Source: Neodontobutis hainanensis (lineage: Eukaryota > Chordata > Actinopteri > Gobiiformes > Odontobutidae). Taken from it: DNA of 64,000 nucleotides. The stretch is taken from NCBI GenBank assembly GCA_024349245.1, contig JALDNG010000001.1:5282001-5346000 (forward strand), written 5' to 3'. A program made the position numbers and the translations under genes. Under the pieces are notes generated by a model, which was not told where the DNA came from, made no database searches, and was given only the letters and a program-made list of their open reading frames with translations. This document shows, in pieces, positions 11,401 through 22,381 of the stretch (positions within the stretch are counted from its first letter, which is position 1; each line of letters opens with the position of its first letter).

Positions 11401-14400
11401 AAATATCCCTTCTCACTTTATAAGGATATCTTTCAAAATAGATCTTTACAGAAGCTGAAGTCTGTTTTTGTAAATGAGCCTTTATGTGTTTATAATTATT
11501 CCCAATAAATAGCCCATATTTTTTGAATATCTTTACTGTAGGCTAATGTATAATAATCAATGCTCATTATACTTGTATATTTACAATTACTTTATGTTAC
11601 ATTAAAGACCTAATTTGCAAGATTTCGAGAAATTAAATATTCCTTACACATTGTAATTACCTTTTTGTGTCCTTTGGTACAAAAGCATTATTTACTCAGC
11701 ATAAAACTCTTATAAAGTGATGAGCTTAAAGAGAGAACATGAGACTAAGGCTGAACGATATGGACAAAATTTTATATCTCGATTTTCATGCCAGCCATCT
11801 CGATATTGATACAATATGATATGACAACGTGTTCGGTGAAAACCAAGCATTTCTCTGAAAAATAAAATGATCATAATACAAAAAAATGTGGAAAGTATAG
11901 TTTTATTTTTAAGAACAAGTCATTAACATTAACATAAATTACCAAAACATTAATTGCAAATCAAACCTTTTACTGCAGCTCTGCTTAAACAATAAATAAC
12001 AAATGCAGCAGCTGGTGGAACATTGAAAGTGCATTTATGTGCAACAACATTTATTTATTTATTTAACATTTATTTTCAACTCTATTCTATTCCAAGTTCA
12101 CCAGCCACTTACTTTTAAGTATTTCGGGAGAATTCACATGTTGTAAACATAGAGAGATCAGATACAATTCTCTGAACTGCGTCTGCGGCACAAACTAACA
12201 CGGCGGCGCCCATCGCGCATACAGCGCGTTATAAAGGTGTTTAAACAACAATATAATTCCACTTGCATGTATTTGACAATTGGAATATCAGATATTTCAT
12301 GTCATAGCTAACACATTTGTGAATATTCTGAATAAAAAATTCATTCAGCGCTGTTGCTGCTGCGGTGTGTCACGTGACAAGCAATGACGCTTCACCATGG
12401 AAACGCCAACCCCCACCTCTCACAATATAGTTCCCATGTCCCTGGTGGTGTGTGCGCGCTGGCTTTAGTGGTGCATTCAAGGGCACTCTCAACTGATGTT
12501 TGTTGTGATTGCCAGATTTGTATGCAGGGTGAGCGCGGAGAGGGGAAATTTATATTGTCTATATCGTTGCTTTTTTAATAGTAATATCTTGAAAGTTCAT
12601 ATCTAGATATAGATATGATAATAATATATCATTCAGCCCTACAGGAGACTAACCTAGATTTGTTCACAAACATTAAAAATTCAGGTAATAATACAGCACA
12701 TTCTCAGTTACAAAGCCCTAGACTTTTTCCCACTGAATTAGGCCAATATGATGATATCTCATATAATTTATAAGGTTGAGATTTTAATTCAATTGCAATT
12801 CATGTTTTGAACATCAGGGGCTGCTCTGTCGCTGAAAAAACACTTTCAACAAGTTGTTACAGTTTCTAGCATGGTGATGAGGTTGAAATTGAGAAAGTCT
12901 CATCCTCATTCAAATCAGAGGTGTGGCAGCTTAAATAAATCCTCTTTAGCGAAAGGCGTCCACTCGCTCACTGTGTGTGTCTCTCCGCTGCTGCTGCACA
13001 GACCGGTCCCGAACAGAGTCAGCTTTGTGCGGACTTAATGAGCGTGCAATAAAAACATGTCTTTGTCTGAGGCTGAGTTTTACTCTCTCAAAAACAGACA
13101 AAGTATTGGAAATGTGGAGAACAGAGAGTCTGTGACCAGTAATCTGTGTTAGCAAAGAGGCTAAACTGTAAACGGAGGCTGTCGTCCCGAGTCTGAACCA
13201 TCTCTGTCATAAGTTATTATTTCATAACACAGTCAGACCAATCTTAAACTAAGTCTTCACCTGTATGAGGCCCTTGTCAGAGAGATGTAATGTTCTGGTG
13301 GAGCATGTGCTGCCCTCTGGTACGTTAAGCTAATCATTTGGTGGGCTAATAAATTCAAAGGTCACAATAAAGCTGTTTGAGTATGTTTTTTCATTCAACA
13401 TAATGAACAGCTGCTCACTGTCAACAAACCAGAGTTCTTAACTTTTGCACTGTTTTCTCTGACTTAAGGTTCATCTGTGGGAGGAGCTACGCATTCCATG
13501 ACTCAACGAGCAATAAGGACTAAAGCCCATGATGGCCCCCCCAACACTGTTGGTCCAGACTGCAAGAATCCTTTCAAGATGATGATGGCAGCTGGACAAC
13601 AACAGAGGCTGTATCCTCCTCAGGAGATGGGTCCTGCGCAGCAGCCGGAGCTCTACTACCAGAGGCAGCATAGGCTGGGAAGTGGGGATCCCAGCCCAAA
13701 GTCCCCTTACCGCGCTGGGTATGGAGGGATGCTGAGCCCCCCTCCAACCTCTTGTAAACTGTACGGAGATGGCTCTCAGTCTCCCAGTGCAGATACTCTG
13801 GGCGGCCCAGAAGGCTTTGCAAGGACCAGTCTTTGTGGATTTCCAGGAGCCAGTAGTCCTGGCTCGGGCCCGCTCCTTGGAAACTCTCGTACCCCTCTTT
13901 CCCCACCCAGCGTCATGCTCCATGGCTCCCCTGCAGGCCAGCCATCCTGTGCCATGACAGGGAGGACTAGCACACCCCTCTCCCCAACAGCCACCGCCAA
14001 AAGCCCTGTCATGAACATGACGCGGGGGAATTTCCCCCCAGGTATGGATATGCCCCGCGCCCCTTTCCACCACAAAACACAGTCCCCAGTGCATCCTATT
14101 ACCCCACATTCATCCTGTGCTCTCCAAAAAAGGCAGTTGACCTATGAAAAAGACCCCCTGGGCATCCTGGATCCCATCCCAAACAAACCTATTGGCCAGC
14201 CCCCTCCCAGTGTCCCAAACCCCTCCAACTTCCAGTCTAACATCCACTCTCAGGTACCAGTGATGAATGTAAACATCCCCCCTCCTGCCATTGTTCCTTT
14301 GCCAAGCAACTTACCTTTACCCACAGTCAAGCCAGGGCCTGTGGGGCACGGGGGCCACGTTCAAAGGACTCAGCCAACCGGCGCAGCCTCCTCCATGTCC

Positions 14401-17400
14401 CCTTCCCCTGTCCTATCCCCTATCCACATGGCAGGACCTGCTCATAGTAGGATGGAGGCCTCCCCCCATCGTTCGCGCTCATCCTCCACTTCTTCTGACC
14501 ACGGCAACTTTGCAATGCCCTCAGGGCACCAAGCCCCGTGTGGGACCATGAAGGTCCCCCCTCGTTCCCCCAGGTCAGCCATGGGTTCCCCCAGACCGTC
14601 CATGCCCTCCAGCCCCTCCACCAACAAAACCGATCCCCTCCATCAGTACAAAGACTCCCAACTGCTGCCTGCCTTGGTTAATTCTGTTGGTGCCCAGCAG
14701 CACAGCAATCCCATGTACTCACCCACCTCTTCCTCCTCATCACCGTCTACGTTAACCAACCCTAGCGCTTCCCAGAAGGGCCACCCAGGTCTGTTGGGCA
14801 TGCCCTTGAACCAGATTCTCAACCAACAGAATGCTGCTTCCTTTCCCGCCAGCAGTCTACTGTCAGCCGCAGCCAAAGCACAGCTAGCAAATCAAAAACT
14901 CAGTGCCCCCAGCAGCACCCCTGCTGTGGCAGCTAGTGGGGTGGGTATGGCAAGCATGGGTGCAGGAGGACACCCTGGCCCTATGAGTGGCCCTCGCAGC
15001 ATGGAGGGGCACAGCACTTTAAACTCAATGCTCCCACCTAACTCCAACATGCTGCTCAACAGTCCTGAGGGCCAGAGCGGCCGGGCAGCTCTGAGAGACA
15101 AGCTCATGGCCCAGCAGAGGGACCCCATGCGCAAACGGAAGCCCTCATCAGGAAACGCGCCCGTAAACCATGACACCAGTAACAACATGGTCTATAACAT
15201 GATAAACAAACCAGCCATGGGAGGACAGCATATGCCTGGGCCTTGTGCCACTGAGCATCTGCGAAAAGTGGGGCGCCTTGGAAACCTTCCACCAAACACC
15301 TCCATGGCTCAGCTGCTCCAGTCTATGAGCAGTCAGAGCTCCCACAATCTGCGCCCAGGCCTCAGCCCCGGCCCTCAAGGAGCGGTGCCACTTCACTACA
15401 ATGATGGTGGCCCTCCACAGAACCTCTTAGCACAGCAAAGACTGCGTGGTCCAGGAGACGCCATGCAGCACTGCCAGACCATGGACTCCTCTGGGGGCCA
15501 TCTGGGAGCACGTCAGGGCCACTTTCCTGACATGATGGTCCAGATGCAGGCCTCATCCATAAGTAACTGTGGACCAATGGGGCATGGAAGTGGACCAGTG
15601 GGCCCTGATGGCATGCCCTTGGGACGTACCAACACTAACCCCCCACCATTGTCCCACACCGGTCCTCTTCCGGTTCCTCAACCCGGTCCTCACCCTGCAC
15701 AGCAGAGCCTTCTTCATGGTATTGGAAGGACTAAGATGGGGATGCCACATGGGGGCGCTGATGGTAGCTGTCCACAGCCGCTTCCTGATCCAGGTGAGAC
15801 ATTGAGCCTTCATCCTCACAACACTTTAATTGTTTTCACTGTTTAAAGGTTTCAACAAAGGCATCGGGACGTAGGTTTGAAGGTAAAGATGTTTTCTTTC
15901 TTATCCAAAGGAATTCTGTGTTCAACTGATAAGGGAGCCGAGTTTTATATTCTCCAGAAGGAAGGGTTTGATCTGAAACTACTGTGATTGGACAAGAGCT
16001 GATAAAGCTAAAGTCTGGTTTCAGTGTGGTTAAGAGTTGAATTTAGGTTTGCAGAGTTAATGCAACAATTTATTATCTATAAGCCTTGTTTCACCTGGGA
16101 TGGTATGGTGCTGGGCGGTTCTTGTGCAATTCGATTACCAAAAGGGTCCCGGAGGGTCCCAGAAAGTGTTCCATACCACATTAAGCTTGCCTCAGCTAGG
16201 GGTCCCAAGAGGCTCTCCGGCTTTGTGGTACGCATTGTGGGAGGAGTATTTAAACACTGCAGTCAGCAGATTGGACTAGTGAAAGAAAAAATATTAAACA
16301 GAAATGTTTTTCAAATAAATTACACTTTGTTTTTGTGATAAAGGTTGCATTTCAACAGAAAATATGCTAAATGTTGTACTTTTTCCATCAACAAAGCATT
16401 AACAACAACAACTGTTTCCGGTTCCGGTCAGCAACGTACAACTCTTGCTTCATGAGTTTAAACATTTTCTTTATTGTCTACAATCATTAAGCCAAAGCAG
16501 ATATGCTTGTACCAGACTGTAGTCCTGTATTCTATATGTTTTTGGTGGTAGATAAAACCGGAGCACACGGAGGAAACCTACACAGACAAGGGAAGAACAT
16601 GCAAACTCCATACAGTCACTCACTGGATGTGAATTGAACCCAGGACCTTCTAGCTGTGAGGCAGGAGTGCTAACTACTCTGTCACCGTGCCGCCTATTTG
16701 ACCCGCCTCGTACCGTACTCAGAAGTAGCCCGACGTGTGTGAGCTGAACTCGTGGAGGCGAGTTTGTGTAAAGCCACTTTCACACATCCATGCTCCTCCC
16801 CCCTGAACATTTACAGTGTATGCTCTGTGATGAGCTTATGACGAGAAAGATGTGCGTCTGGAGCAGTAGCCTTGTTCTCTCTGCGGCTGTTTACAACTTT
16901 ACTTTAGACTGTTTTGTTAAGGTTCTCACATGTTCCAATAACTGTAGTTTCAATATAAGTGCAGTTATCACTGTCTCTGCCAAGAACGCAGCCCATTTGT
17001 TTGTTAGCTTTGTTTTAGCTCCGTCAAGCTTATTAAGCATCATCCCCTGCTCTTCCCTACTACCGCTTCTTAGTGAAACCACCCAGACTGTTCATGAGAT
17101 GTATGAACATTAACAACGTGGCCGTTTCGCAGACATAGTCGGCATGTGCAAACTACGTCATGCAGCTGTTGAAATAATGCCGGTTACTTCTGAACTGAAT
17201 GTGTATAAGTGGATTCTGACAGGCTGCCTGAGCCTGAACCTGTGATTTCTGGTGCAGGACAGCAATAAAATAGAACAAAATACAATAAAAAAATAATTTT
17301 GTTAAACAGGCTTGCAGTGTTTCCCATATCTTGAAAAGCCTGGCTGATTGTCAGTCTGTTAGAGTTGTTTTTTTTATTTATTTGTATGATGCTATCAGTC

Positions 17401-20162
17401 TGTGATTTAAGAAGATGGAAATGGAATCTGCATCAGACTTGGGATGCTGCACTGATAGGGTGCTCCAAAAGCTTCTCCCAGCTTGCTTGTCGCTATAGTA
17501 ACAATGGAGCCTAAATAGAAGTGGAGTAAGGCCTTTTGAGGCTTTGGGCCTGTGTGTGCATGTCTCAATGACTATGTGCATTATAGTATACTTGTTTTTT
17601 GTGGCTTTTCTGGTGTGAATATTTCTATTATTTCCCGTGTTTGATCACAGATAAAGATCTCTCACAAGCTGCTGAATGGTTGAAGGGCACACTCTCCCTG
17701 TTTTGAAGCCTTATTTTTTATACTTGGAGCTTTCATATCTTCTAAATGTTTAAACTGTGATTAATTTTCTGTCTATTGGGCATGATAAAGATTATTTCAA
17801 GTCTGTTTTCCAGACTAATGTTGACAATGTATGACACCATCTACAATTAATACATTATTAGAAAGAGCTTCACTAGTAAATACAGAAAAATTGTTGGCTG
17901 CGCTGTCTGTTGTTTTCATAAGAGCCTCTGATCAAAGCATCTGATCAGAGTCCGCTCCGTTTGCAGTACTGTGTTGCGCTGCTGCCTGTGACATATCTAT
18001 CAAACTTCATTGCTGTTTAATACAAAAAGCGTGAATGCAGCATGTTATAGCCACTGTGTTTAAACTCCTGTTTCTACTAAACAGGAGTTGTTTTTTATCT
18101 GAGTAGGCGCAAACAAGTCGGTTTAAAGAGGTTCACTCTTTTAGATTTACAATGGCAGTCGACTCCTGTCCACAAGCCATTTTAATGTTTTTTTTTTTGT
18201 AAAGTAATACTTGTCAGAATGATTTGTTAATCTCCGCGCTAAAGGGTGCTTTCTGCAGTGAATTGACTGAGTGTCACGTGCTGCTGTGTAACCAATCATG
18301 TGATGCCAGATCAGGATCATACCATTAAGCAGAAAAGGGCCGGGGTGCGCTTATACACAGGGGCTCTCCTAGCCTCTCTCATGGAACTTCTCAAAAGGTC
18401 CCCGAGCAAGGGCGCCACCATACAGTGATATAACGCCGTCCACCAGAGGGCAGGCTCCAAAAGCGGAAATATAAGGAGAAATCCAATGGCAACTTTAAAA
18501 ATTGTGTAAAAAAAATCATGTTTACAGCCTGGTAAAATGTAAAAATGGCTATGGTCTCTAAAGCTAAGGTTTTACTAAATGACAACTCTTGGGGTGCGGG
18601 GTAAATTTTTGATATGTTTTGCTATGAAGTAAAAGCTGAAAAACCCAAATGTAACCACCATTTTATTCCCCTGTGCTAAGGACAATATCGGTGAATAGGG
18701 GACCAATGAGTGGAAGTCCATTTTTATACAGTCATTGGCGCTCTAACAGTGATATTTCTTCTTTTTTTGTTACACAATAGTTATTTTTTATAGTAATTAG
18801 TTACTTTTATGAGGATGTAACACAGATACTAACTTAGTTACTATTTGAGAGAAGTAACTTGTAACTAATTACTTTTAAACTAATTAATTTTTTAAAATAA
18901 CGTGCCCAACACTGTATAGGTCACACATATTTAGTAACGGGTAAGTACTATAATGCGTCAGAGGGTAACGCGGTAATGTAACACTTTGAAAAGTAATGCT
19001 AACCAACACTGGTAAAAAGTGTTTTTAACATAATGTATCCCACAGTCCTTGGTGTGATTGGTGAAAACTATAAAGGTGCTTGGTACCAGAAATATTGCCA
19101 TGCCCTATATAATGTTACATATTATGTCACATAAGAATGCACACACATGAACATGGCCATCTTTAAACACAAAGGATTACCAAGTAAGACTGACCACTTA
19201 CTGATTTTTAGCATCATTGATAAAGTGTATCTTTACTATAGGATAATGCATTAATTTAAAACTCAATGTAAACATTCTGTTCATATTGTTGTTCAATAAC
19301 CTAAATGGTTTCCCGAAAAGAGCATCTTTAATTATTTTGTTGATTGATACATTGAGTACATATTATTGGGACTTTACAATATATGACATCAATGTGCAAT
19401 AGCCAAATCAAAAGGATACCTTTTAAATGCCATATAGCAAATAATCATTGCAGGGCATTGCATGGGCTCAATGTACACCCTTTGTCAAAGCCCCACATTG
19501 TTGTGGCATTTGTCAGTCAAGAGAAAGTAAGACCATGGAATGTAATGACAACACAAAAACAGATTTGTAAGCTAGACATTTTAACATATGCACTAATGAG
19601 CAACATCTTTTAAATATTCACAGCAGCCATAATTTATATTCCATGCTGGATGTAGGAACTATATCCTAAGTGACAGTATAAAAATTCAGCGGGCCTGATG
19701 TCAGAGCAGCTTTAGCACTGTCTTTTTGAATTTTACCAAATGACACAGGTCAGGCATCAGTGTGTACCACACTTGAAGCTAATTTGGACAGCTCTTTGAG
19801 ACTGTCCACTGCAGTAGCCATCTGTTTCCAGATGGCTTGTAAGGCGTGAACACTCCCACCCACTTGTATCAATCAACAGACTCCAGAGCCCCCACCTGCC
19901 ATCCAGCTCACTGCCCCTGAACAGACCTCATCCACCCAGCCCACTCCCCAACAAGCTTCCTGCCAGTGGACAGCACCACCAATCATCACACGGTTACCAT
20001 GGTAACCTCTACGGCAACAGCCCTCTCAATATCATGGCATTAAAACTGTGGGAAGAGGGGGAGGGGCCCAACCAAGCCGTGCCTCTCAGCCTCGAGAGCA
20101 GCCACACAAAGACACACACCAGCATCCGACCAGCTGCTCCACACACACAAAACTCCGCTGTC

Positions 20163-20196
<34 letters not shown>

Positions 20197-22381
20197 TCTT
20201 ATTTTACCTTTCTCTCCTGCCGTAAACACTGGGAAAATATGTTGTTAATGCTAATAAATAAGCTACAAACTCTTAACATGGCGTTACGTCTTTCACTCAA
20301 CAAAGCACTCTGTGAATAGCAGTCTAACTTTAAACTTAAAAAAAATCATTTGATGCAATGTCCCGTAAAAACTATGTAAAGAGATGCTCACAAATGTCTC
20401 CCTGTCCAGTTGTAACCCTCTTTACTCTTTTGTCCTCCTGTCTGCACAGGGCCCCCCTCCTCTCACAGCTGCGGGATGGGGATGCAGCCTCACATAAACT
20501 CCAGTATAAACAGCAGTGGGGGACAGATGTACCAGCAGCCGCTCCACCAACGCTTGCAGCAGGGCGTGGCCCCCCACCCAGCCTATCGGGGCCAACAGCA
20601 CTACTCAGACAACCCCCCCTACGCAGAAAACAACAGCAGCACCATGGCCTGCCTCTACCAGAACTACCAGGTGTCTGTTTTTACCTGTTGAATGGTGACG
20701 CTCTGATGTGTGATTAAAAATTCTGATGGTAGACGTTTGACAGAATCCAAGCTCTTGTTTACTTATTATAGGTATATGTAACAACTCAAACTCAAGTTTC
20801 TAATGTTGTGTTGTGTTGGCAGCAGGGAATGATGCAGCACGGTCAATTTGGGGAGGGGCAGCAGTCCCAGAGTGAGCGTCCTCCAGCAGGAGCTCTATGC
20901 TTGGATCGGGGGCCCGCTGGGGGACCAGAGTCGGTGGATGCTATCTACAGAGCCGTGGTGGATGCCGCCAGCAAAGGCATGCACGTTACAATAACAACCA
21001 CGGTGAGCGGGACCACCCAGGCCAGTTCAGTCCCAGCCCTCAGCGCTATGAGTGCCTTCACTGCCTCAATAGGGGACCCCGTCAACCTGCCCCAGGCCGT
21101 GAGCGCTGTCTTGCACGGCCACCAGGAAGGGGACTCCCGCTCCAGAGTGCTCCGGAGGGCTCCCAAGAACATGGAACTGGGCTCCCCTGGCCGCAGGACT
21201 CCCAGGGGTCAGTGGGACGGGGAGCATCACAGGCCAGGTCTCGACTCTCAGAGTAACAACAGCTCCTGGGGAGGTGAGGAGTTTCTGGAGTGCTCCACTC
21301 AGGTGAGGAGCAGTCCCTGCATGGAGCGTCCCGCCAGCCTGGCCCCCGCCCCGCCCTGCTCCGCAGAAGGCCCCAACGGTCATGGCTTGGCCCTGGCCCA
21401 CGACAAGGTCTTCCTAGACGACGCCTACCGTTTCAACAACTGCGGCCGTGCCCCTGCCAACTACAAGGAACGACTGGAGCAGACGGTGGAGCGCTGCGCA
21501 CACCTCAATGGCACCACCACCCACTTTAACAGCAGAGCCTATGGAGAAGTCCTGACAGGGGATGACCAGTCCCCCGGCTCCTCCACCAGCTTGGAGGGGC
21601 CCCTGGCCAAAGATTATAGCCACTACAACGGCCACCTGAACGGCATGGCCCCCAGCCCCTCGGACACCAAGAGCTTGAGCAGTGAAGAGGAGCTGCGACC
21701 ACCCGACTCGCCCTCCTCTGAGCCGCTGCACTACCGCTCCAGGACCTTCAACATGGGTGAGCTGGTGTGGGGGCAGCTCAAAGGCTTTCCCCCGTGGCCC
21801 GCCAAACTGGCAGGGGACGAACAGGCAGCACTGCAGCTGCGCGAGCAGGCCAAGGTGAGTCAGCTACACACCCTCTTCAAACAGGACATTGCTGTCTTTA
21901 CCTGACGCTTTCGTAGTCTGCGCTACTGCTCTACTGGGTTGTGACTATTACAAGGAGTTCTATTACTGTACATATAATGTACTTTATTCTTTTATTGTGT
22001 CTGAGTCTAGGTAGAGCCAGAGAAACTTAAAACACTAACACATGACTTGGAGGCACTTGACCGGGCAGCCAAACTAGGCCTCAAGTAAGTTACTCCCTCT
22101 TACTTAACCATAATGGACTATCACTGAAGAAAATTGATACTGATTGTGAATCTTGTCAAACAGACCGGGAAAACTGAATAATCATTTGGAAGCTGCTATC
22201 CACGAGGCCATGAGTGAGCTGGATAAAATGTCAGGCACAGTAAGTGTGGTTGGACTATTGAAATACTTCCTTGATGCTGATCTTGTTTACAGTCACCTCA
22301 GTGTCTTTTTTCCAATAGATCCCAGCGAGGGATCGTCAGGTAAAGCTCCCCAAGCCTAAGAGGAGGAAGATCTCCAGATAA
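5475..22381 (+). CDS. mbd5: Methyl-CpG-binding domain protein 5, complete coding region in nine exons
   Basis: Coding exons are 5475-5590, 6871-6973, 10077-10245, 13469-15793, 20450-20670, 20823-21854, 22011-22084, 22164-22239 and 22319-22381. All junctions are GT-AG, the phases agree, and the total is 4179 bases, giving 1392 aa (human MBD5 is about 1494). It starts with MNGGKDC, as in other MBD5 proteins, and ends PKRRKISR. The N-terminal MBD-like region (exons 1-3, residues 1 to about 110), the low-complexity Ser/Pro/Met-rich middle (about 130-980) and the C-terminal PWWP module with basic tail identify it. It is MBD5 rather than MBD6 because of close identity throughout and the neighbouring kif5c. 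MBD5 is a nuclear chromatin protein. Its MBD does not bind methylated CpG in mammals, and it associates with the PR-DUB (BAP1-ASXL) complex. No frameshift or premature stop was seen. Confidence 0.95.
7445..7560. repeat. hAT-like terminus interrupted by a short Rex3-type 3' tail
   Basis: In mbd5 intron 2, AGTGCTGGGCGGTATGGCGA resembles one end of a fish hAT-type element. About 40 bases later comes GGCCCCAGATAAGCGGAAGA followed by AGATGGATGGA, the typical 3' tail of Rex3-like retroposons on the + strand. No partner hAT end was found with confidence. Confidence 0.45.
8165..8488 (-). repeat. tRNA-derived SINE, nearly full length
   Basis: On the - strand the head reads GGCAGTGGCTCAGTGGTAGA (A-box region), then CCGGAAGG and a B-box-like TTCGATTCCCGC, as in a tRNA. 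A SINE body follows, and the tail is GCGCTATATAAAATGCATGC-like at the low-coordinate end. It is the best copy of the family in the window and lies in mbd5 intron 2. No functional tRNA fold is claimed. Confidence 0.75.
8898..9521 (+). mobile_element. Rex3-like LINE fragment, rearranged
   Basis: From 8951 the + strand encodes Rex3-type reverse transcriptase text, VYARVLERRIQPIVEPRIQ, then a jump to a segment like RTVWFLYDWSRSLVCNAGSK. Further deletions precede a 3' portion (KELRCKAKLTIFRLIYVPTL-like). Just upstream, 8898-8945 (LADQGVGPSF when read in reverse) is the adjoining RT segment in the opposite orientation. The copy is therefore truncated, internally deleted and partly inverted. It lies in mbd5 intron 2 and cannot move. 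Confidence 0.8.
11746..12641. mobile_element. Non-autonomous hAT element (896 bp)
   Basis: The left end is TAAGGCTGAACGATATG and the right end is ATATATCATTCAGCCCTA, imperfect inverses of each other. The flanks CATGAGAC (11738-11745) and CAGGAGAC (12642-12649) match at 7 of 8 positions, as expected for an old hAT target duplication. Subterminal DNA is rich in CTCGATATTGATA-like repeats. No transposase domain is seen inside. It lies in mbd5 intron 3. Confidence 0.8.
13469..15793 (+). other. mbd5: mbd5 exon 4: long low-complexity exon
   Basis: This single 2325-base exon carries about residues 130-904. It begins after a TTAAG acceptor, phase 1, and encodes CKNPFKMM, RTPLSPPSVMLHGSP, YEKDPLGILDPIPNKP, RSRSSSTSSDHGNF, KVPPRSPRS, GLLGMPLNQILNQQNAASFP, ASSLLSAAAKAQLANQKL, GRAALRDKLMAQQ and MAQLLQSMS. 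All of these are conserved MBD5 blocks, so the exon is under coding constraint despite its low complexity. No catalytic domain is present. It ends at GATCCAG|GTGAGA. Confidence 0.94.
16557..16700 (-). repeat. tRNA-like SINE fragment of a second family
   Basis: On the - strand this reads AGTTAGCACTCCTGCCTCAC, then GGTCCTGGGTTCAATTCACA (B-box-like), then GAGTTTGCATGTTCTTCCCT and TTTCCTCCGTGTGCTCCGG. This is a dispersed motif widely seen in fish genomes. It lies in mbd5 intron 4 and has no coding content. Confidence 0.6.
18373..18747. repeat. Unclassified interspersed repeat, copy 1 of 3
   Basis: It shares blocks in the same order with 27588-27894: CATGRAAC, AAGGGCGC, GCGGAAATATAAGGAGAAA, TCATGTTTACAGCCTGGTA, GTAACNNCCATTTTATT, GGGACCAATG, and a final TATACAGTC/TATACTATC. 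The copy at 30872-31000 shares the later blocks. There is no coding potential and no clear terminal repeats. It is probably a non-autonomous transposon family. Confidence 0.65.
18770..19015. repeat. MITE-like repeat with TAACTTGT/AGTAACT internal repeats
   Basis: This segment contains TAATTAGTTACTTTT, AGAAGTAACTTGTAACTAA and a terminus CGTGCCCAACACTG. It is followed closely by GTAACGCGGTAATGTAACAC and CAACACTGG. These are the hallmarks of fish hAT-type MITEs whose ends read CAGTGTTGGG and whose interior is rich in AGTTACT. The ends are diverged, so the boundaries are approximate. Confidence 0.5.
20164..20193. repeat. (AC)15 microsatellite
   Basis: An uninterrupted dinucleotide run of about 30 bases in mbd5 intron 4, about 260 bases before exon 5. 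It is likely polymorphic in length. Confidence 0.95.
20450..22381 (+). other. mbd5: mbd5 exons 5-9: variable linker, PWWP module and basic C-terminus
   Basis: Exon 5 encodes residues about 905-978 and ends MACLYQNYQ. Exon 6 starts at 20823 (20826 is possible) and encodes VDAIYRAVVDAASKGM, ALSAMSAFTASIGDP and ERLEQTVERCAHLNG. It then begins the PWWP module near residue 1285 with RTFNMGELVWGQLKGF followed by PPWP. Exons 7 and 8 add VEPEKLKTLT and GKLNNHLEAAIHEAMSELDK. Exon 9 supplies the basic tail LPKPKRRKISR and the TAA stop at 22379-22381. PWWP domains bind methylated histone tails and DNA in other proteins. The tail looks like a nuclear localisation signal. Confidence 0.93.

Larger units (their letters stand above)
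15794..20449 (+). other. mbd5 intron 4 with repeats and one unexplained open frame
   Basis: This 4.7-kb intron joins two phase-1 exons. It contains the SINE fragment at 16557-16700, an unclassified repeat at 18373-18747, a TAACTTGT-rich MITE-like segment at 18770-19015, and a (CA)n tract at 20164-20193. It also holds an open + frame at 19818-20225 of coding-like composition (Pro, Ser, Leu, Asn and His rich). No acceptor compatible with phase 1 and that frame was found, so the frame is not called as an exon. Confidence 0.6.

Noticed and set aside
13471..14109. 212-codon - strand frame opposite mbd5 exon 4
   Set aside because: Shadow of the conserved + strand coding exon, caused by its biased Ser/Pro/Met codons.
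20358..20717. Alternative + frames across mbd5 exon 5 (119 and 60 codons)
   Set aside because: Only the frame giving MGMQPHINSSINSSGG fits the phase-1 exon 4 junction and continues into exon 6.
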